A stretch of DNA of 55,628 nucleotides from Pseudomonas sp. GM18 (GCF_000282195.1 NZ_AKJT01000026.1:1-55628); one strand, 5' to 3'; positions 7,636 through 17,530 are shown, counted from the stretch's first letter. Program-made: numbers and translations. The notes: a model not told the origin generated them from the letters alone.

Positions 7636-9216
7636 TTAAACCGGTTCGCAGTGGCTCGTGCCATCGACCAGGCGGGCAATGCCCAGCGGGTTGGCGTTTT
7701 TCAGGGCGTCGGGCAGCAAGGCGTCCGGGCAGTTCTGGTAGCACACCGGGCGCAGGAAACGCTCGATGGCCAGGCTGCCGACCGACGTCCCACGGGCGTC
7801 GGAGGTCGCAGGGTAAGGACCGCCATGCACCATCGCATCGCACACTTCAACGCCGGTGGGGTAGCCATTGAACAGCACCCGGCCGGCCTTTTGTTCCAGC
7901 AGCACCAGCAGATCTGCATGTTCGTGCAGGTCCTGCGCGTCGCCGATCAGGGTGATGGTGAGTTGCCCGTGCAGGCTGTGCAGTGCCTGTTGCAGCTGCG
8001 CCTTGTCGGCCACTTCGACGACGAGGGTGGTCGGGCCGAACACTTCTTCCTGCAACAGCGGATCACCCTTGAGCAACAGGCTGACGTCGGCCTTGAACAG
8101 TTGCGGCCGCGCTTGATTGCCGTGTTGGTCCTGGCCCGCCAGGTGGGTTATGCCTGGGTGGTCGAGCAAGGCTTGCACGCCTTTTTCGTAGCTGGCGAGG
8201 GTGCCGGCGTTGAGCATGGTTTGCGCCGGTTGTTCGGCCATCAAGGCACTGAGCCTCGCGGTGAACGCGCTGAATTGCGGTGAGCCAATACCGATCACCA
8301 ACCCCGGATTAGTACAGAACTGACCGCACCCCTGAACCACCGACGCCACCAGTTCACCGGCGATTTTCTCGCCACGGGCGCGCAGGGCTTCAGGCAATAC
8401 GAGCACCGGGTTGATGCTGCTCATTTCGGCGAATACCGGAATCGGTTGTGGCCGTGCGGCGGCCATGTCACACAGGGCGCGACCGCCTTTCAGCGAGCCG
8501 GTGAAACCGACGGCCTGGATCGCCGGATGCTTGACCAGCACTTCACCGACGCCCGCGCCGTAGATCATGTTGAACACGCCTTTAGGCATGTCGGTTTGCT
8601 CGGCGGCGCGGATGATTGCATCGGCCACGTGCTCGGCGGTCGCCATGTGTCCGCTGTGGGCCTTGAACACCACCGGGCAACCGGCGGCCAGAGCGGCAGC
8701 GGTATCGCCGCCGGCGGTGGAAAAGGCCAAGGGGAAATTGCTGGCGCCGAACACGGCCACCGGACCGACGCCGATCCGGTATTGGCGCAAGTCGACCCGT
8801 GGCAGTGGCTGACGTTCGGGCAAGGCGCGGTCGATGCGCGCACCATAGAAATCGCCCCGACGCAGCACCTGAGCGAACAGGCGCATCTGGCCACTGGTAC
8901 GGCTGCGTTCGCCCTGGATGCGTGCGGTCGGCAGGGCGGTTTCGCGGGTGACCAGGGCGACGAATTCGTCATCCAGGGCATCCAGTTGCGCGGCGATGGC
9001 CTCGAGAAATTCTGCACGGCGCGTCGCCGGCAGATTGCGAAAGGTCGGGTAAGCGGCAGCGGCAGCTTGGGCTGCGGCGTGTACTTCTTCAACGGTGGCT
9101 TGCATGAACGAGTAGGGCAGTGCTTCGCCGGTATGGGCGTCATGGCTTTGCATCGCGATGTGGCCAGCGGCGCTTCGGGCACCGCCGATATAGTTGTGGC
9201 CGAGGATCTCGGGCAT
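7636..9216 (-). CDS. alpha-ketoglutaric semialdehyde dehydrogenase (2,5-dioxovalerate dehydrogenase)
   Basis: This aldehyde dehydrogenase (526 residues) makes the last step of hydroxyproline catabolism, oxidising 2,5-dioxopentanoate to 2-oxoglutarate with NAD(P)+. The general base glutamate is in VFAEMSSINPV near residue 267 and the catalytic cysteine in VVQGCGQFCTNPG near 303. The length and these motifs fit the KGSADH class encoded with hydroxyproline genes (LhpG type). ACAGGAG precedes the ATG. It is the third gene of a unit with the deaminase and the MHS transporter, with a REP-like palindrome between it and the transporter. Confidence 0.9.
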   Translation of the reverse strand: MPEILGHNYIGGARSAAGHIAMQSHDAHTGEALPYSFMQATVEEVHAAAQAAAAAYPTFRNLPATRRAEFLEAIAAQLDALDDEFVALVTRETALPTARIQGERSRTSGQMRLFAQVLRRGDFYGARIDRALPERQPLPRVDLRQYRIGVGPVAVFGASNFPLAFSTAGGDTAAALAAGCPVVFKAHSGHMATAEHVADAIIRAAEQTDMPKGVFNMIYGAGVGEVLVKHPAIQAVGFTGSLKGGRALCDMAAARPQPIPVFAEMSSINPVLVLPEALRARGEKIAGELVASVVQGCGQFCTNPGLVIGIGSPQFSAFTARLSALMAEQPAQTMLNAGTLASYEKGVQALLDHPGITHLAGQDQHGNQARPQLFKADVSLLLKGDPLLQEEVFGPTTLVVEVADKAQLQQALHSLHGQLTITLIGDAQDLHEHADLLVLLEQKAGRVLFNGYPTGVEVCDAMVHGGPYPATSDARGTSVGSLAIERFLRPVCYQNCPDALLPDALKNANPLGIARLVDGTSHCEPV

Positions 9217-9245
9217 AAAAAACTCCTGTCAGAAATGGTGAGTCC

Positions 9246-9293
9246 CTTGTAGGAGCGAGCGGTGCGGCGATCCGACTTGCCCGCTCCTACAAG
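9246..9293. repeat. REP-like palindrome between transporter and ALDH genes
   Basis: CTTGTAGGAGCG (9246-9257) and CGCTCCTACAAG (9282-9293) are perfect 12-base arms around a GC-rich centre with further partial pairing. The GTAGGAGCGAGC sequence is typical of REP elements in Pseudomonas intergenic DNA. It sits within the operon, between the MHS transporter stop and the ALDH start, so it may lower or tune expression of the last gene. Confidence 0.75.
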
Positions 9294-9301
9294 TATTGGG
9301 T

Positions 9302-10699
9302 TCAGGCCAACGAATCACCCCGACGCGCAGCGGCCGGCACTGTGTTATCCAGGGCAGCAATACGCGCAGCGGATTCGGCATCCACCTGGTGCAACGACTT
9401 GCCACGGGTTTCCCGGGTCAGGCCGACAGCCACGATGGAGATCAACGCGGCGCCCACCAGGTACCAGGCGATCGGTGTCGAGCTGTGGTACTTGTTGAGC
9501 AGAGTGATGGCGATCAGTGGCGCGAGGGAACCGGCGAAGATCGGCGCCACCTGGTAGCACAGTGAAAGGGCGGTGTAGCGCACGTGAGTGGGGAACATTT
9601 CGGCCATCAGCGCCGAGTAGGGTGCATAGGTCATCGACTCGATGGCCAGGCCCAGGGTGATGGCGCCGATGATCAGCCAGTTGTTGCCGGTGTCCATCAT
9701 CGGGAAGCCGACAAACCCCCAGAACGCAGTGAGCACCGCGCCGATCAGGTACACCGGTTTGCGCCCCACGATATCCGACAGATAGCCCATCAACGGGATC
9801 AGGAAAAAGTGCAGCAAGTGTGCGCCGAACATCAGAAACAGAATCTCTGAGGTGTCCTTGTGCACCACCAGCTTCAGGTAGGTGATCGAAAAGGTGACCA
9901 CGGTGTAATAGAGGATGTTCTCGGCAAACCGCGCGCCGATCCCCACCAGCACTGCGCGCCAGTGATGACGCAGCACTTCCACCACACCCAGCTGTTGCTG
10001 CTTGGTCTGCGCTTGCCGTACCTGGGCCTCCTTGAAAATCGGCGCGTCATCGACGCTGGTGCGAATCCAGTAGCCGATCAACACCACCACCGCCGAGAAC
10101 CAGAACGCCACGCGCCAGCCCCAGGCGAGGAATTGTTGTTCCGACAGGTTCGACGACAACAGCAGCAGGGCGACGGTGGCCACCAGGTTACCGGCCGGCA
10201 CCCCGGCTTGCGGCCAACTGGCCCAGAAGCCTCGGCGATTGTCCGGGCAGTGTTCGGACACCAGCAGAATCGCGCCGCCCCATTCGCCCCCGAAGGCAAA
10301 GCCCTGGATCAGCCGCAGCAGCACCAACAACACCGGCGCGGCATAGCCAATGCTGTCGAAGCCGGGCAGGCAGCCCATCAGAAACGTGGTGATGCCGACC
10401 GCCACCAGGCTCAGTTGCAGCAGGCGCTTGCGACCGAATTTGTCACCGTAATGACCGAACACCAGACCGCCCAACGGACGGGCGAGAAAGCCCACTGCGT
10501 ACAGGGCGAAGGCGGCGATGATGCCGTCGATCGGGCTGTCGGTCTGGCGGAAGAACAGCTGGCCGAAGACCAATGCCGAGGCGGTGCCATAGAGAAAGAA
10601 TTCATACCACTCGGCGACGGTGCCGGCCATGGCGGCGGCCACCACGCGTTTGAGTCCCGAGGGTGTGGTTGCGCTGGTCGTGCTGTGAGGGTTGGACAT
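9302..10699 (-). CDS. MFS transporter, metabolite:H+ symporter (MHS) family
   Basis: This inner-membrane symporter of 465 residues has about twelve hydrophobic segments. MHS family signs are [20 protein letters not shown] near residue 30, [19 protein letters not shown] near 75-95 and [18 protein letters not shown] near 140-155. The family includes the proline/betaine (ProP) and citrate carriers. Position between the deaminase and KGSADH genes suggests hydroxyproline uptake, which is inference. ACAGGAAA is the ribosome binding site. Confidence 0.88.
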   Translation of the reverse strand: MSNPHSTTSATTPSGLKRVVAAAMAGTVAEWYEFFLYGTASALVFGQLFFRQTDSPIDGIIAAFALYAVGFLARPLGGLVFGHYGDKFGRKRLLQLSLVAVGITTFLMGCLPGFDSIGYAAPVLLVLLRLIQGFAFGGEWGGAILLVSEHCPDNRRGFWASWPQAGVPAGNLVATVALLLLSSNLSEQQFLAWGWRVAFWFSAVVVLIGYWIRTSVDDAPIFKEAQVRQAQTKQQQLGVVEVLRHHWRAVLVGIGARFAENILYYTVVTFSITYLKLVVHKDTSEILFLMFGAHLLHFFLIPLMGYLSDIVGRKPVYLIGAVLTAFWGFVGFPMMDTGNNWLIIGAITLGLAIESMTYAPYSALMAEMFPTHVRYTALSLCYQVAPIFAGSLAPLIAITLLNKYHSSTPIAWYLVGAALISIVAVGLTRETRGKSLHQVDAESAARIAALDNTVPAAARRGDSLA

Positions 10700-10770
10700 G
10701 CTGGCGTTTCCTGTAGAGGCGCAAAAACAGGTAGCCGGGCGGGACCCGCAAGGATCCGCCCGGCAATCAC

Positions 10771-11688
10771 TCAGAGACCGACGTCCGGCAGTTGCGGACG
10801 GTTGGCCAGGGCCTTGGCCATGATCTGCTCGACGAACACCCGATCAGCTTCTGGCAGTGCCAGGCGTGGCGGACGGGTCAGGGCGCTGCCGCGACCGGCG
10901 ATGGCTTCGCAGAGCTTGATGCACTGCACCAGGTCGGCACGGGCATCGAGGTGCAGGATCGGCATCAGCCATTCGTAGATCGGCATGGCTTCGGCAAAGC
11001 GACCGGCCTTGGCCAGGCGGAAGATAGTTTCGCCTTCTTTCGGGAACACGTTCGACATACCCGAGACCCAGCCTTCGGCACCCACCGCGATGCTTTCCAG
11101 CACCACGTCGTCGAGACCTGCGAACAGCACGAAACGGTCGCCGACTTCATTGCGCACGTCGATGAAACGGCGGGTATCGCCGGAGGAATCCTTGAAGCAC
11201 ACCACGTTGTCGCAGTCGGCCAGGGAAATCAGGATGTCCGGGGTGACGTCGTTTTTGTAGATCGGCGGGTTGTTGTAAACCATCAGCGGTACGTCGGCGT
11301 TCTTCGCCACGTAGCGGTAGTGCTCGGCGGTCTCGAACGGCTTGGAACCGTAGACCAGCGCCGGCATCAGCATCACGCCGTCGACGCCGACCCTGCGTAC
11401 CGCGTTGGCCACCTTGGCCGCTTGCACGCTGGTGAATTCGGCCACACCGCAAATCACCGGCACGCGACCGCGAGAGGCGTCGACCGCGACTTCGGTCACG
11501 GCGATTTTTTCTTCGGCGGTCAATGAGGTGTTTTCCCCCACCGAACCACACACCACCAGGCCCGATACGCCGTCACGGATCACGTTGGAAATCACCTGAT
11601 GGGTTTTTTCCAGGTTGATGGAAAAGTCATCGTTGAATTGAGTGGTCACCGCGGGGAAGACGCCACTCCAGTTAATGCGTTTGCTCAT
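10771..11688 (-). CDS. lhpC: 1-pyrroline-4-hydroxy-2-carboxylate deaminase (DHDPS/NAL family)
   Basis: This is a TIM-barrel enzyme of the dihydrodipicolinate synthase family, 305 residues. It would deaminate Delta1-pyrroline-4-hydroxy-2-carboxylate to alpha-ketoglutaric semialdehyde. The Schiff-base lysine is in [10 protein letters not shown] near residue 165, the family tyrosine in LMVYNNPP near 137, and the GS(V)GE(N) motif near residue 47 ([11 protein letters not shown]). The start at 11688 has GGAGGCAAC directly before it; a longer reading to 11763 is rejected. It heads the unit that continues with the MHS transporter and KGSADH. A palindromic CGTATACG operator-like box lies 28 bases upstream. 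Confidence 0.9.
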   Translation of the reverse strand: MSKRINWSGVFPAVTTQFNDDFSINLEKTHQVISNVIRDGVSGLVVCGSVGENTSLTAEEKIAVTEVAVDASRGRVPVICGVAEFTSVQAAKVANAVRRVGVDGVMLMPALVYGSKPFETAEHYRYVAKNADVPLMVYNNPPIYKNDVTPDILISLADCDNVVCFKDSSGDTRRFIDVRNEVGDRFVLFAGLDDVVLESIAVGAEGWVSGMSNVFPKEGETIFRLAKAGRFAEAMPIYEWLMPILHLDARADLVQCIKLCEAIAGRGSALTRPPRLALPEADRVFVEQIMAKALANRPQLPDVGL

Positions 11689-11715
11689 TGTTGCCTCCGG
11701 TTCGTTTATTGTATT

Positions 11716-11725
11716 TCGTATACGA
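11716..11725. promoter_or_regulatory. palindromic operator-like box upstream of the deaminase operon
   Basis: TCGTATACGA stands 28 bases before the deaminase start, within ATTTCGTATACGATATTTTA. It is identical in its 10-base core to the boxes at 5530 and 17547. Box position between the putative promoter and the start is consistent with repression by the GntR regulator encoded at 23045-23716. Confidence 0.6.
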
Positions 11726-11803
11726 TATTTTAAATGCCGATGCTCGGCCAGTGGTTTTTTCAATCAATCAGGGGTTTTTGGTAGCCGTTGGTCTGGGGGC
11801 GTT

Positions 11804-12832
11804 TCAGGCACCGGGCCAGGTATCTGACAGGCGATAGCCCTGTGGCCACGGGTCGCTCGGGTCGAGCAGCAATTGGTGGGTGCCGGTGATCCAGGCCCGG
11901 CCGGAAATGCACGGGTAGATCGCCGGGCGGCCAGCCACTTCGGTCATCGAATCGATGCGGCAATGGAATTCGGAACCGAGGATCGAACGGCCGATAAAGC
12001 GCTCGCCGACCTGCATCAATCCCTTGGCCTGCAACACCGCCATGCGCGCCGAGCAGCCGGTGCCGGTGGGTGAGCGGTCGATCTTGCCGGGTTGAATCAC
12101 CACCGCGTTGGCCCCGGTGGCGATGCCGTTTTCAACGACGATGGGCGCGGCAATCTGGCAGAAGGAAATATGTGACCACTCGGGGTTCAGCGGATGGACG
12201 AAGCCCAGCTGCTCATTGGCCGCGCGGGTGATTTTCAACCCGACCTCGACCAGTTCAGCCGCGTCGTCAGGGCGGATGGCAAAGCCCAGGCGTTTGGCGT
12301 CGGCGATGACAAAACTGTCGCCGCCGTACGCGGTGTCGACCTGCAACGAGCCGAGGCCTTCGACTTCGATCCAGGCGTCGAGGCGATCAGCGAAGGAGGG
12401 CACGTTCTTGATTTCCACCCGTTCGACCTTGCCGTCACGGCAGTCGGCCACGGCCTCGATCAAGCCGCCGGGCGCTTCGAGTACCAGCCGGGTTTGCGGT
12501 TCGGTCATCGGCAGAATGCCGCTGTCGAGCAGCACCGTGGCGACGCACAGCGAGTTGGAGCCGGACATTGGTGGTGTGTCCGCCGGTTCCATGATGATCC
12601 AGGCCATTTGCGCCCGAGGATCCTTGGCCGGCACCAGCAGGTTGACGTGGCGGAATACGCCGCCGCGAGGTTCGTTGAGGACGAAATTGCGCAGGTTTTC
12701 ATCCTTGGCAATCCAGCGTGACTGTTCCCACACGGTGGCGCCGGGCGGTGGGGCGACGCCGCCGACGATCACATCGCCGACTTCGCCTTCGGCGTGGCAG
12801 CTGACCACATGAATGACTTTCGATGAACGCAT
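11804..12832 (-). CDS. proline racemase superfamily enzyme, probable 3-hydroxyproline dehydratase or epimerase
   Basis: The product (342 residues) belongs to the proline racemase superfamily but lacks both catalytic cysteines of racemases and 4-hydroxyproline epimerases. Ser90 replaces the first ([10 protein letters not shown]) and Thr256 the second (DRSPTGTGC), with a cysteine at 260. Known trans-3-hydroxy-L-proline dehydratases carry Cys/Thr and 3-hydroxyproline epimerases Ser/Cys, so Ser/Thr fits a 3-hydroxyproline enzyme better than a 4-hydroxyproline epimerase. Dehydration would give Delta1-pyrroline-2-carboxylate for the DpkA-like reductase. It ends the unit with the second ABC transporter and aconitase X. 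AAAGGAG precedes the ATG. Confidence 0.82.
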   Translation of the reverse strand: MRSSKVIHVVSCHAEGEVGDVIVGGVAPPPGATVWEQSRWIAKDENLRNFVLNEPRGGVFRHVNLLVPAKDPRAQMAWIIMEPADTPPMSGSNSLCVATVLLDSGILPMTEPQTRLVLEAPGGLIEAVADCRDGKVERVEIKNVPSFADRLDAWIEVEGLGSLQVDTAYGGDSFVIADAKRLGFAIRPDDAAELVEVGLKITRAANEQLGFVHPLNPEWSHISFCQIAAPIVVENGIATGANAVVIQPGKIDRSPTGTGCSARMAVLQAKGLMQVGERFIGRSILGSEFHCRIDSMTEVAGRPAIYPCISGRAWITGTHQLLLDPSDPWPQGYRLSDTWPGA

Positions 12833-12857
12833 GGCTTACTCCTTTTATCGCCTGTCG

Positions 12858-13580
12858 TTATTTCACTGATTTCAGAAACGCCGCGGTTTCTGCATGTATC
12901 GGGTTGCCAATCACCTGATCCGGCGAGCCGATCTCATGCACCAGGCCATTGCGAAAGAACGCCACGCGGTCGGACACATCGCGGGCAAAGCGGATTTCGT
13001 GGGTCACCAGCACCATGGTCATGCCGTCTTCGGCGAGCATGCGCATGGTGTCCAGCACCTCGCCGACCAATTGCGGGTCGAGGGCCGAGGTGGCTTCGTC
13101 GAACAGCATGTAGTCCGGCGACATGGCCAGGGCGCGGGCGATGGCCATGCGTTGTTGCTGGCCTCCGGACAACTTGCCGGGGAAGGTCTTGAGCTTGTCG
13201 CCAAGGCCTACGTGGGTGAGTTGCTGCACTGCCAGAGCCTCGGCTTCAGCCTTGCTTTTACCCAAGACCTTACGCGGTGCCAGCATCACGTTTTCCAGCA
13301 CGGTCAGGTGCGGGAAGGCATTCCATTGCTGGAACACGATGCCGATTTTCTGCCGCAGGCGGTTGAGGTCGGTGGCGCTGTGATGAACCTCGACGCCGTC
13401 GACGCGGATGTTGCCTTTCTGGATCGGTTCCAGGCCGTTGATGCACATCAGCAGCGTCGATTTGCCGGAGCCCGAGCCGCCGATGATCGACACCACTTCG
13501 CCCTTGTCCACCGTCAGGCTGACACCCTTGACCACGGCCAGATCGCCGAAGGATTTATGTACGTTGTCGATCTCAATCAT
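12858..13580 (-). CDS. second polar amino acid ABC transporter, ATP-binding protein
   Basis: This 240-residue ABC ATPase begins MIEIDNVHKSFGDLAVVKGV. It has Walker A GGSGSGKST near residues 33-41, [15 protein letters not shown] near 133, Walker B YMLFDEATSALDP near 158 and the switch region LVTHEIRFA near 193. It overlaps the preceding permease by 8 bases, so the two are translationally coupled. AAGGTGG is the ribosome binding site for the ATG at 13580. A longer in-frame reading to 13622 has no family similarity. It belongs to the transporter with permeases 13573-14899 and the binding protein 16681-17499. Confidence 0.94.
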   Translation of the reverse strand: MIEIDNVHKSFGDLAVVKGVSLTVDKGEVVSIIGGSGSGKSTLLMCINGLEPIQKGNIRVDGVEVHHSATDLNRLRQKIGIVFQQWNAFPHLTVLENVMLAPRKVLGKSKAEAEALAVQQLTHVGLGDKLKTFPGKLSGGQQQRMAIARALAMSPDYMLFDEATSALDPQLVGEVLDTMRMLAEDGMTMVLVTHEIRFARDVSDRVAFFRNGLVHEIGSPDQVIGNPIHAETAAFLKSVK

Positions 13581-14223
13581 TTTCTTGCCACCTTCTTTCC
13601 AGACGAGCGCCCAGGCGTGCAACCACCAGGCTCATGACGTAATAGATAAGGCCCGCGACGCATAGCACCAACAACGGTTCCTGAATGCGGGTGACGATGG
13701 TTTGCGAGGCGCGCAGCAGTTCGACGATGCCGATCCACATCACCAGCGCGGTGTCTTTCATCACCCCGAGCACCAGGTTCAGCCAGCCGGGGAAGGCCAC
13801 TCGCGTGGCCATCGGCAGGACGATCCAGCGCAGGTCCTGCAAAAAACTCAGGCCCAGCGAACGACTGGCCCGTCGCAGGGTGAACGGCACCGACAGCACG
13901 CCGCTGCGCACGATCTCGGTGAAGTACGCGGCGGTGTAGACCCCCAGCACAATGCAGCCGACGCTGAAGGCACTGATGTTCAAACCGACGATGCTTTTGA
14001 GCGAGTTGAACAGCACGAACTGAATCAGCAGCGGCACGCTGCGAAACACGTCCAGTACCCAGGCCAGGGGCAGGCTGGCGCGTGGCAACAGTGCCCGCAG
14101 CAGGCCAAACAACAGCCCGGCGACGGAGCCGAGGATGATCGACCAGAACGTCAGTTGCAGGGTGACCCAGGCGCCATCGAGCAGGAACAGCAGGTCATTC
14201 CAGGAAAAACTGGTGGAAAACAT
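13573..14223 (-). CDS. second polar amino acid ABC transporter, permease
   Basis: This is a PAAT-family permease of 216 residues, membrane-embedded. The N-terminal helix LQLTFWSIILGSVAGLLFGL is followed by the loop FRSVPLLIQFVLF. The EAA loop reads RRASRSLGLSFLQDLRWIVL near residue 130. The ATG at 14223 is used; a TTG two codons upstream is possible. It lies 10 bases after the other permease and overlaps the ATPase gene at its 3' end. Confidence 0.91.
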   Translation of the reverse strand: MFSTSFSWNDLLFLLDGAWVTLQLTFWSIILGSVAGLLFGLLRALLPRASLPLAWVLDVFRSVPLLIQFVLFNSLKSIVGLNISAFSVGCIVLGVYTAAYFTEIVRSGVLSVPFTLRRASRSLGLSFLQDLRWIVLPMATRVAFPGWLNLVLGVMKDTALVMWIGIVELLRASQTIVTRIQEPLLVLCVAGLIYYVMSLVVARLGARLERRWQEND

Positions 14224-14233
14224 GGTCAAGCCC

Positions 14234-14899
14234 TCAGTAACGGAACAACCGCCAGGCCATCAGCCGGGCCGACGCGACAATCGCCTTGGCAATCAGGTAA
14301 TACAGCGCGGCGGCGATGGCGAAGTATTCGAAGGTGCGGAACGTTTTGACGTTGTAGTCCTGGGTCACGCCGGTCAGGTCATTGTTCAGCCCGACGATCA
14401 CCCCCAGCGACGTCATCAGCACCGCCCAGACCATCTGATTGGTCAGCGGGTAGAAAACGATCCGCAACAGCTGCGGGACGATGATCATGCGGTAGGCCTG
14501 GAAGGCACTCATGCCCAGCGAACGTGCGGCGCGCACTTGGGTGTCGGGTACCGCCTTGAGGCCGCCGCGAAAGTTCTCCGCCAGATACCCGGCATTGTTG
14601 AAGGTGATCCCGGCGAGCAGGGCGAACCACGAGCTGACATGCAGGCCCAGCGAGCCGAGGCCGAAGTAGAGGACGTAGATCTGGAACAGCGACGGGGTGT
14701 TGCGCGCGATCGATACCCAGCCGTTGCCAATGCCGCGCAGCAACGGGTTTTTGGTTTCGCGCAGCACCGTCAGGGCCAGGGCGATCAACACGCCGAAGAT
14801 CATCGACAGCGCGGCGGTCTCAAAGGTGACCCAGGCGCCGGCGAGCATGTCCGGCAGGGCGCGCAGGGTGGCGCGCCATTGGAAGGTGTAATCAAACAT
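14234..14899 (-). CDS. second polar amino acid ABC transporter, permease
   Basis: This is the partner permease, 221 residues, with the family loop ISIARNTPSLFQIYVLYF-like segment near residue 65 and EAA region RAARSLGMSAFQAYRMIIVP near 130. The start at 14899 (MFDYTFQW) has a GGAGA ribosome binding site. It overlaps the end of the aconitase X gene by 8 bases, which couples transporter and enzyme expression. A longer reading frame to 14965 lies inside the aconitase X gene and is not used. Confidence 0.91.
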   Translation of the reverse strand: MFDYTFQWRATLRALPDMLAGAWVTFETAALSMIFGVLIALALTVLRETKNPLLRGIGNGWVSIARNTPSLFQIYVLYFGLGSLGLHVSSWFALLAGITFNNAGYLAENFRGGLKAVPDTQVRAARSLGMSAFQAYRMIIVPQLLRIVFYPLTNQMVWAVLMTSLGVIVGLNNDLTGVTQDYNVKTFRTFEYFAIAAALYYLIAKAIVASARLMAWRLFRY

Positions 14900-16670
14900 G
14901 CGCGAGAGTCTCCAGAGGGGCGGCGGTTTGCAGCCAGGCCGGCAGACGACCGCTGGCCGTGGCACTGCAAGCGGTGTCGACGCATTCGGCGAGGCTGGCG
15001 AAATGCACTTTGCGGCCCACCAGGCCGGGTGCGTAATGGGCGTATTTGCCGGAGTTGGTCATCAAGGTTTTTGCGCCCGGCGGGATCACCGGTTCGCCGA
15101 GCATGCACCAGCAGGTATCGGTGACCAGAGTCGCGCCGAAGGCTTCGATCACGGCGATATGCCCGGCTTCGCGAGCCTGCTCCAGCACGGCGCGGCCGCA
15201 GGTAATGGCGAGGACCACGTCAGGGTGTTTGTGCCGACCAAGGCACAACCGCGCAAGATGAGCGAACTCGCTGAGAGAGAAATGCGGGTTGCCCAGCGAG
15301 ACCACATCCACCCGGCTGTCGCGGGCACTGTTGAGCTCACGCCAGCTGACCAATAGGTCTTTGAGTCGGATTGTTTCCACGGGTATGGACACACCCGTCT
15401 CCAGCACCTGTTCCGGGTCGAGGGCCTCCGGGGTGATACCGGCGATATGGAACAAAGGGGCGGCGGAGGTGGTGGCAAACGCTGCGCCGAACGCCTTGAG
15501 GTCGTCCAGGCTCGGCTTGCGGTTTTCCAACCCGCGCACCAGTGGAATCCGGCTGCCCGCCAGCGCGCCGATGTGGTAACCGAGCAGCGGGTAGAAGGCG
15601 TCGTCCAGTTCACCCAGGGCGGGCACCTCGACCTGCAATCGGGCCTTGCGTTGCGCGTCCAGGTGGCAGCCGATCAACGGGGCGCGGCCGGTCAGGGCGA
15701 TGCAGATATCCAGGTAGTCCGGGTACTTCAGGGTGCGTGCACCCAGCACGCTGTTGGCGTAGACCACCGCGTTGGATTCGGCCCAGACGATCTGCTCGCC
15801 CGCTTTCGGCGCGCTGTCGAGCAGGTAGGGTGCGCAGGTGAAACTCAGCTGTGCGCCCATCGCCATGTAGGCATCGCCCAAGGCACTGGCTGGTTCGCCG
15901 AGCGCCGGGTCGATGCCCAATTCGCGCCAGCGACGCTGGTCCACGGAAATCGAATTGAGGGTGGTGGGCACCCGCACTTTTGCTCCCCATTGCACCAGTT
16001 GTTCGGCAAAGCGCAGGCTCGCAGGTCCGGTGTAGATGCAGCCGTCGATGTGCGCCTGGGTGACATCCACCAGACGGCGAGCACCTTGCAATTCGGCCAT
16101 GCGCAGGACGATCTGCATGGCCACTTGCGCCGCCTTGCCCTGCTGGCCGTCGAGCAGCGCTCGGTCGTGTTCGGTGAGTTCGATCGATGCGCTTGAATCT
16201 TGTGTTTGCAACGCGCTGTCGAGTGCCTGCCAGGCATCGCCCGGCAGGTGTTCGAACACGGTTACCGAGGCGCCGTCGACCCGAGCGAAGGCCTTGCCGC
16301 GCAATGCGGCGAAGGCCTCCCGGCCGATGCACAGCACCGGCAGGGACCGCTCGAAAATCGTCTGCGCCACCAGCACGCCCAGGGTCAGGATCTCATCGGG
16401 TTCGGCCAGCACCAGTGCGGCCGGTGCGTGACCGTTGCTGATCAGTTCCATCAACACGCTACTGCCGGTGCACGAGCCGCGACCGCTGGGAATGGCCAGC
16501 ACGCGGCCGGCCAGGTATTCGCCGCTGAGGGGGTGGTGACGGTCAATGATCTCGCCGCTAAACGGATCGACCCCGCCCCAGAAGCTCAACCCGATATCGG
16601 CGAACAGCAGGTCACCCTGGGCGGCGCCCGCGACCAGGCTGCGGCCGGTCAGAGAAGTGGGCCTAGGCAT
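14892..16670 (-). CDS. aconitase X, fused type: probable cis-3-hydroxy-L-proline dehydratase
   Basis: The 592-residue product fuses a DUF126-like small swivel domain (residues about 1-135, with IPSGRGSCTGSSVLMELI near 65) to a DUF521 aconitase X catalytic domain. The catalytic part shows FTCAPYLL, AVVYANSVLGARTLKYPDYL, ITGRAP-like ALTGRAP, DTCWCML and TNSGKYAHYAPG, with the cysteines expected to hold the iron site. Fused bacterial AcnX proteins are known to dehydrate cis-3-hydroxy-L-proline to Delta1-pyrroline-2-carboxylate. Start: ATG at 16670 with GAGG upstream; a GTG at 16679 is an alternative. It lies between the binding protein and permease genes of the same transporter, so imported substrate and enzyme are probably matched. 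Confidence 0.88.
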   Translation of the reverse strand: MPRPTSLTGRSLVAGAAQGDLLFADIGLSFWGGVDPFSGEIIDRHHPLSGEYLAGRVLAIPSGRGSCTGSSVLMELISNGHAPAALVLAEPDEILTLGVLVAQTIFERSLPVLCIGREAFAALRGKAFARVDGASVTVFEHLPGDAWQALDSALQTQDSSASIELTEHDRALLDGQQGKAAQVAMQIVLRMAELQGARRLVDVTQAHIDGCIYTGPASLRFAEQLVQWGAKVRVPTTLNSISVDQRRWRELGIDPALGEPASALGDAYMAMGAQLSFTCAPYLLDSAPKAGEQIVWAESNAVVYANSVLGARTLKYPDYLDICIALTGRAPLIGCHLDAQRKARLQVEVPALGELDDAFYPLLGYHIGALAGSRIPLVRGLENRKPSLDDLKAFGAAFATTSAAPLFHIAGITPEALDPEQVLETGVSIPVETIRLKDLLVSWRELNSARDSRVDVVSLGNPHFSLSEFAHLARLCLGRHKHPDVVLAITCGRAVLEQAREAGHIAVIEAFGATLVTDTCWCMLGEPVIPPGAKTLMTNSGKYAHYAPGLVGRKVHFASLAECVDTACSATASGRLPAWLQTAAPLETLAHV

Positions 16671-16680
16671 GCCGGACACC

Positions 16681-17499
16681 TCAGTAGTAGACCTGGGGCA
16701 CGGTCAGGTTGGTCGGCGGGATTTCAGTACCGACCCATTTGACGAACAACTCCTTGTAACGACCGGTGCGCACCTGTTGGTTGACGAACAGGTTGAGGTA
16801 ATTGAGCAGGCCATACTCGTTACGCTTGGCGCCGAGGGAGACGTAGTCGATCACGTACGGCGCGTTGCCGGCGACTTTCAGGTTTTTGTATTTGCCCGAT
16901 TTGAGGGTGGCGGCGGCCACGGTGTTGGTGACTACGGTGGCGTCGATATGACCCTGGGCGACCGCCAGCAGGGTGTCGTTCTGTGACTGATAGGCGCGGA
17001 AGGTGCCAGTGCCCCAGCTCTTCACGTCTTTCTCCAGGGCGATGGCTTCATAGGTGCCGCTGGTGTTGCCCACGGGTTTGCCCTTGAGGTCATCGAAGCT
17101 GTTGATGCCGGTGTCGTCGCGGGTCAGCACCACCATCTGGAAAGCGAAGTAGGGCACCGTCAGGCCGACGGTCTTGGCCCGTTCGAGGGTGTCGGAGGTG
17201 GAGGCGACGATCACATCGGCCCGCCCGGAGACCAGCGCCGGAATGCGATCCGGGAACGGCGTCTCGACCACTTCGGCCTCGACCCCGAGGATTTTCGCCA
17301 GGTCACGGCAGTAGTCCACGTCGAAACCGGCCGGGTTGTTACCGGCATCGCGGAAACCCATGGGCGGGAAGTCCAGGGTTACGGCGCAGCGCAGCTTGCC
17401 CGAACCGATGATGTCGTCGAGCTTGTCGGCCTGGGCGGTGGCGATAAAGGAGGTACTGAGAACAGCGCTGAGGGCTACGGCAAATGCGGGGTTTTTCAT
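16681..17499 (-). CDS. second polar amino acid ABC transporter, periplasmic binding protein
   Basis: This family 3 solute-binding protein has 272 residues and begins with a signal peptide (MKNPAFAVALSAVLSTSFIA, then TAQA). The mature part has GKLRCAVTLDFPPMGFRD, GFDVDYCRDLAKILGVEAEV and ALVSGRADVIVASTSDTLER. It is the first gene of the unit that continues with aconitase X, two permeases, ATPase and the proline-racemase-like enzyme, so a hydroxyproline isomer is the likely ligand. GAGGCC precedes the ATG at 17499; a longer frame to 17571 is rejected because it would mask the signal peptide. Confidence 0.92.
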   Translation of the reverse strand: MKNPAFAVALSAVLSTSFIATAQADKLDDIIGSGKLRCAVTLDFPPMGFRDAGNNPAGFDVDYCRDLAKILGVEAEVVETPFPDRIPALVSGRADVIVASTSDTLERAKTVGLTVPYFAFQMVVLTRDDTGINSFDDLKGKPVGNTSGTYEAIALEKDVKSWGTGTFRAYQSQNDTLLAVAQGHIDATVVTNTVAAATLKSGKYKNLKVAGNAPYVIDYVSLGAKRNEYGLLNYLNLFVNQQVRTGRYKELFVKWVGTEIPPTNLTVPQVYY

Positions 17500-17530
17500 A
17501 GAGGCCTCGTTGGTGTGAAGTGCTGTTGGA

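Noticed and set aside
9302..10699. Reading the MFS transporter as ShiA or citrate carrier by name
   Set aside because: MHS family members cannot be told apart by eye. Only the neighbours point to hydroxyproline, so no gene symbol is given.
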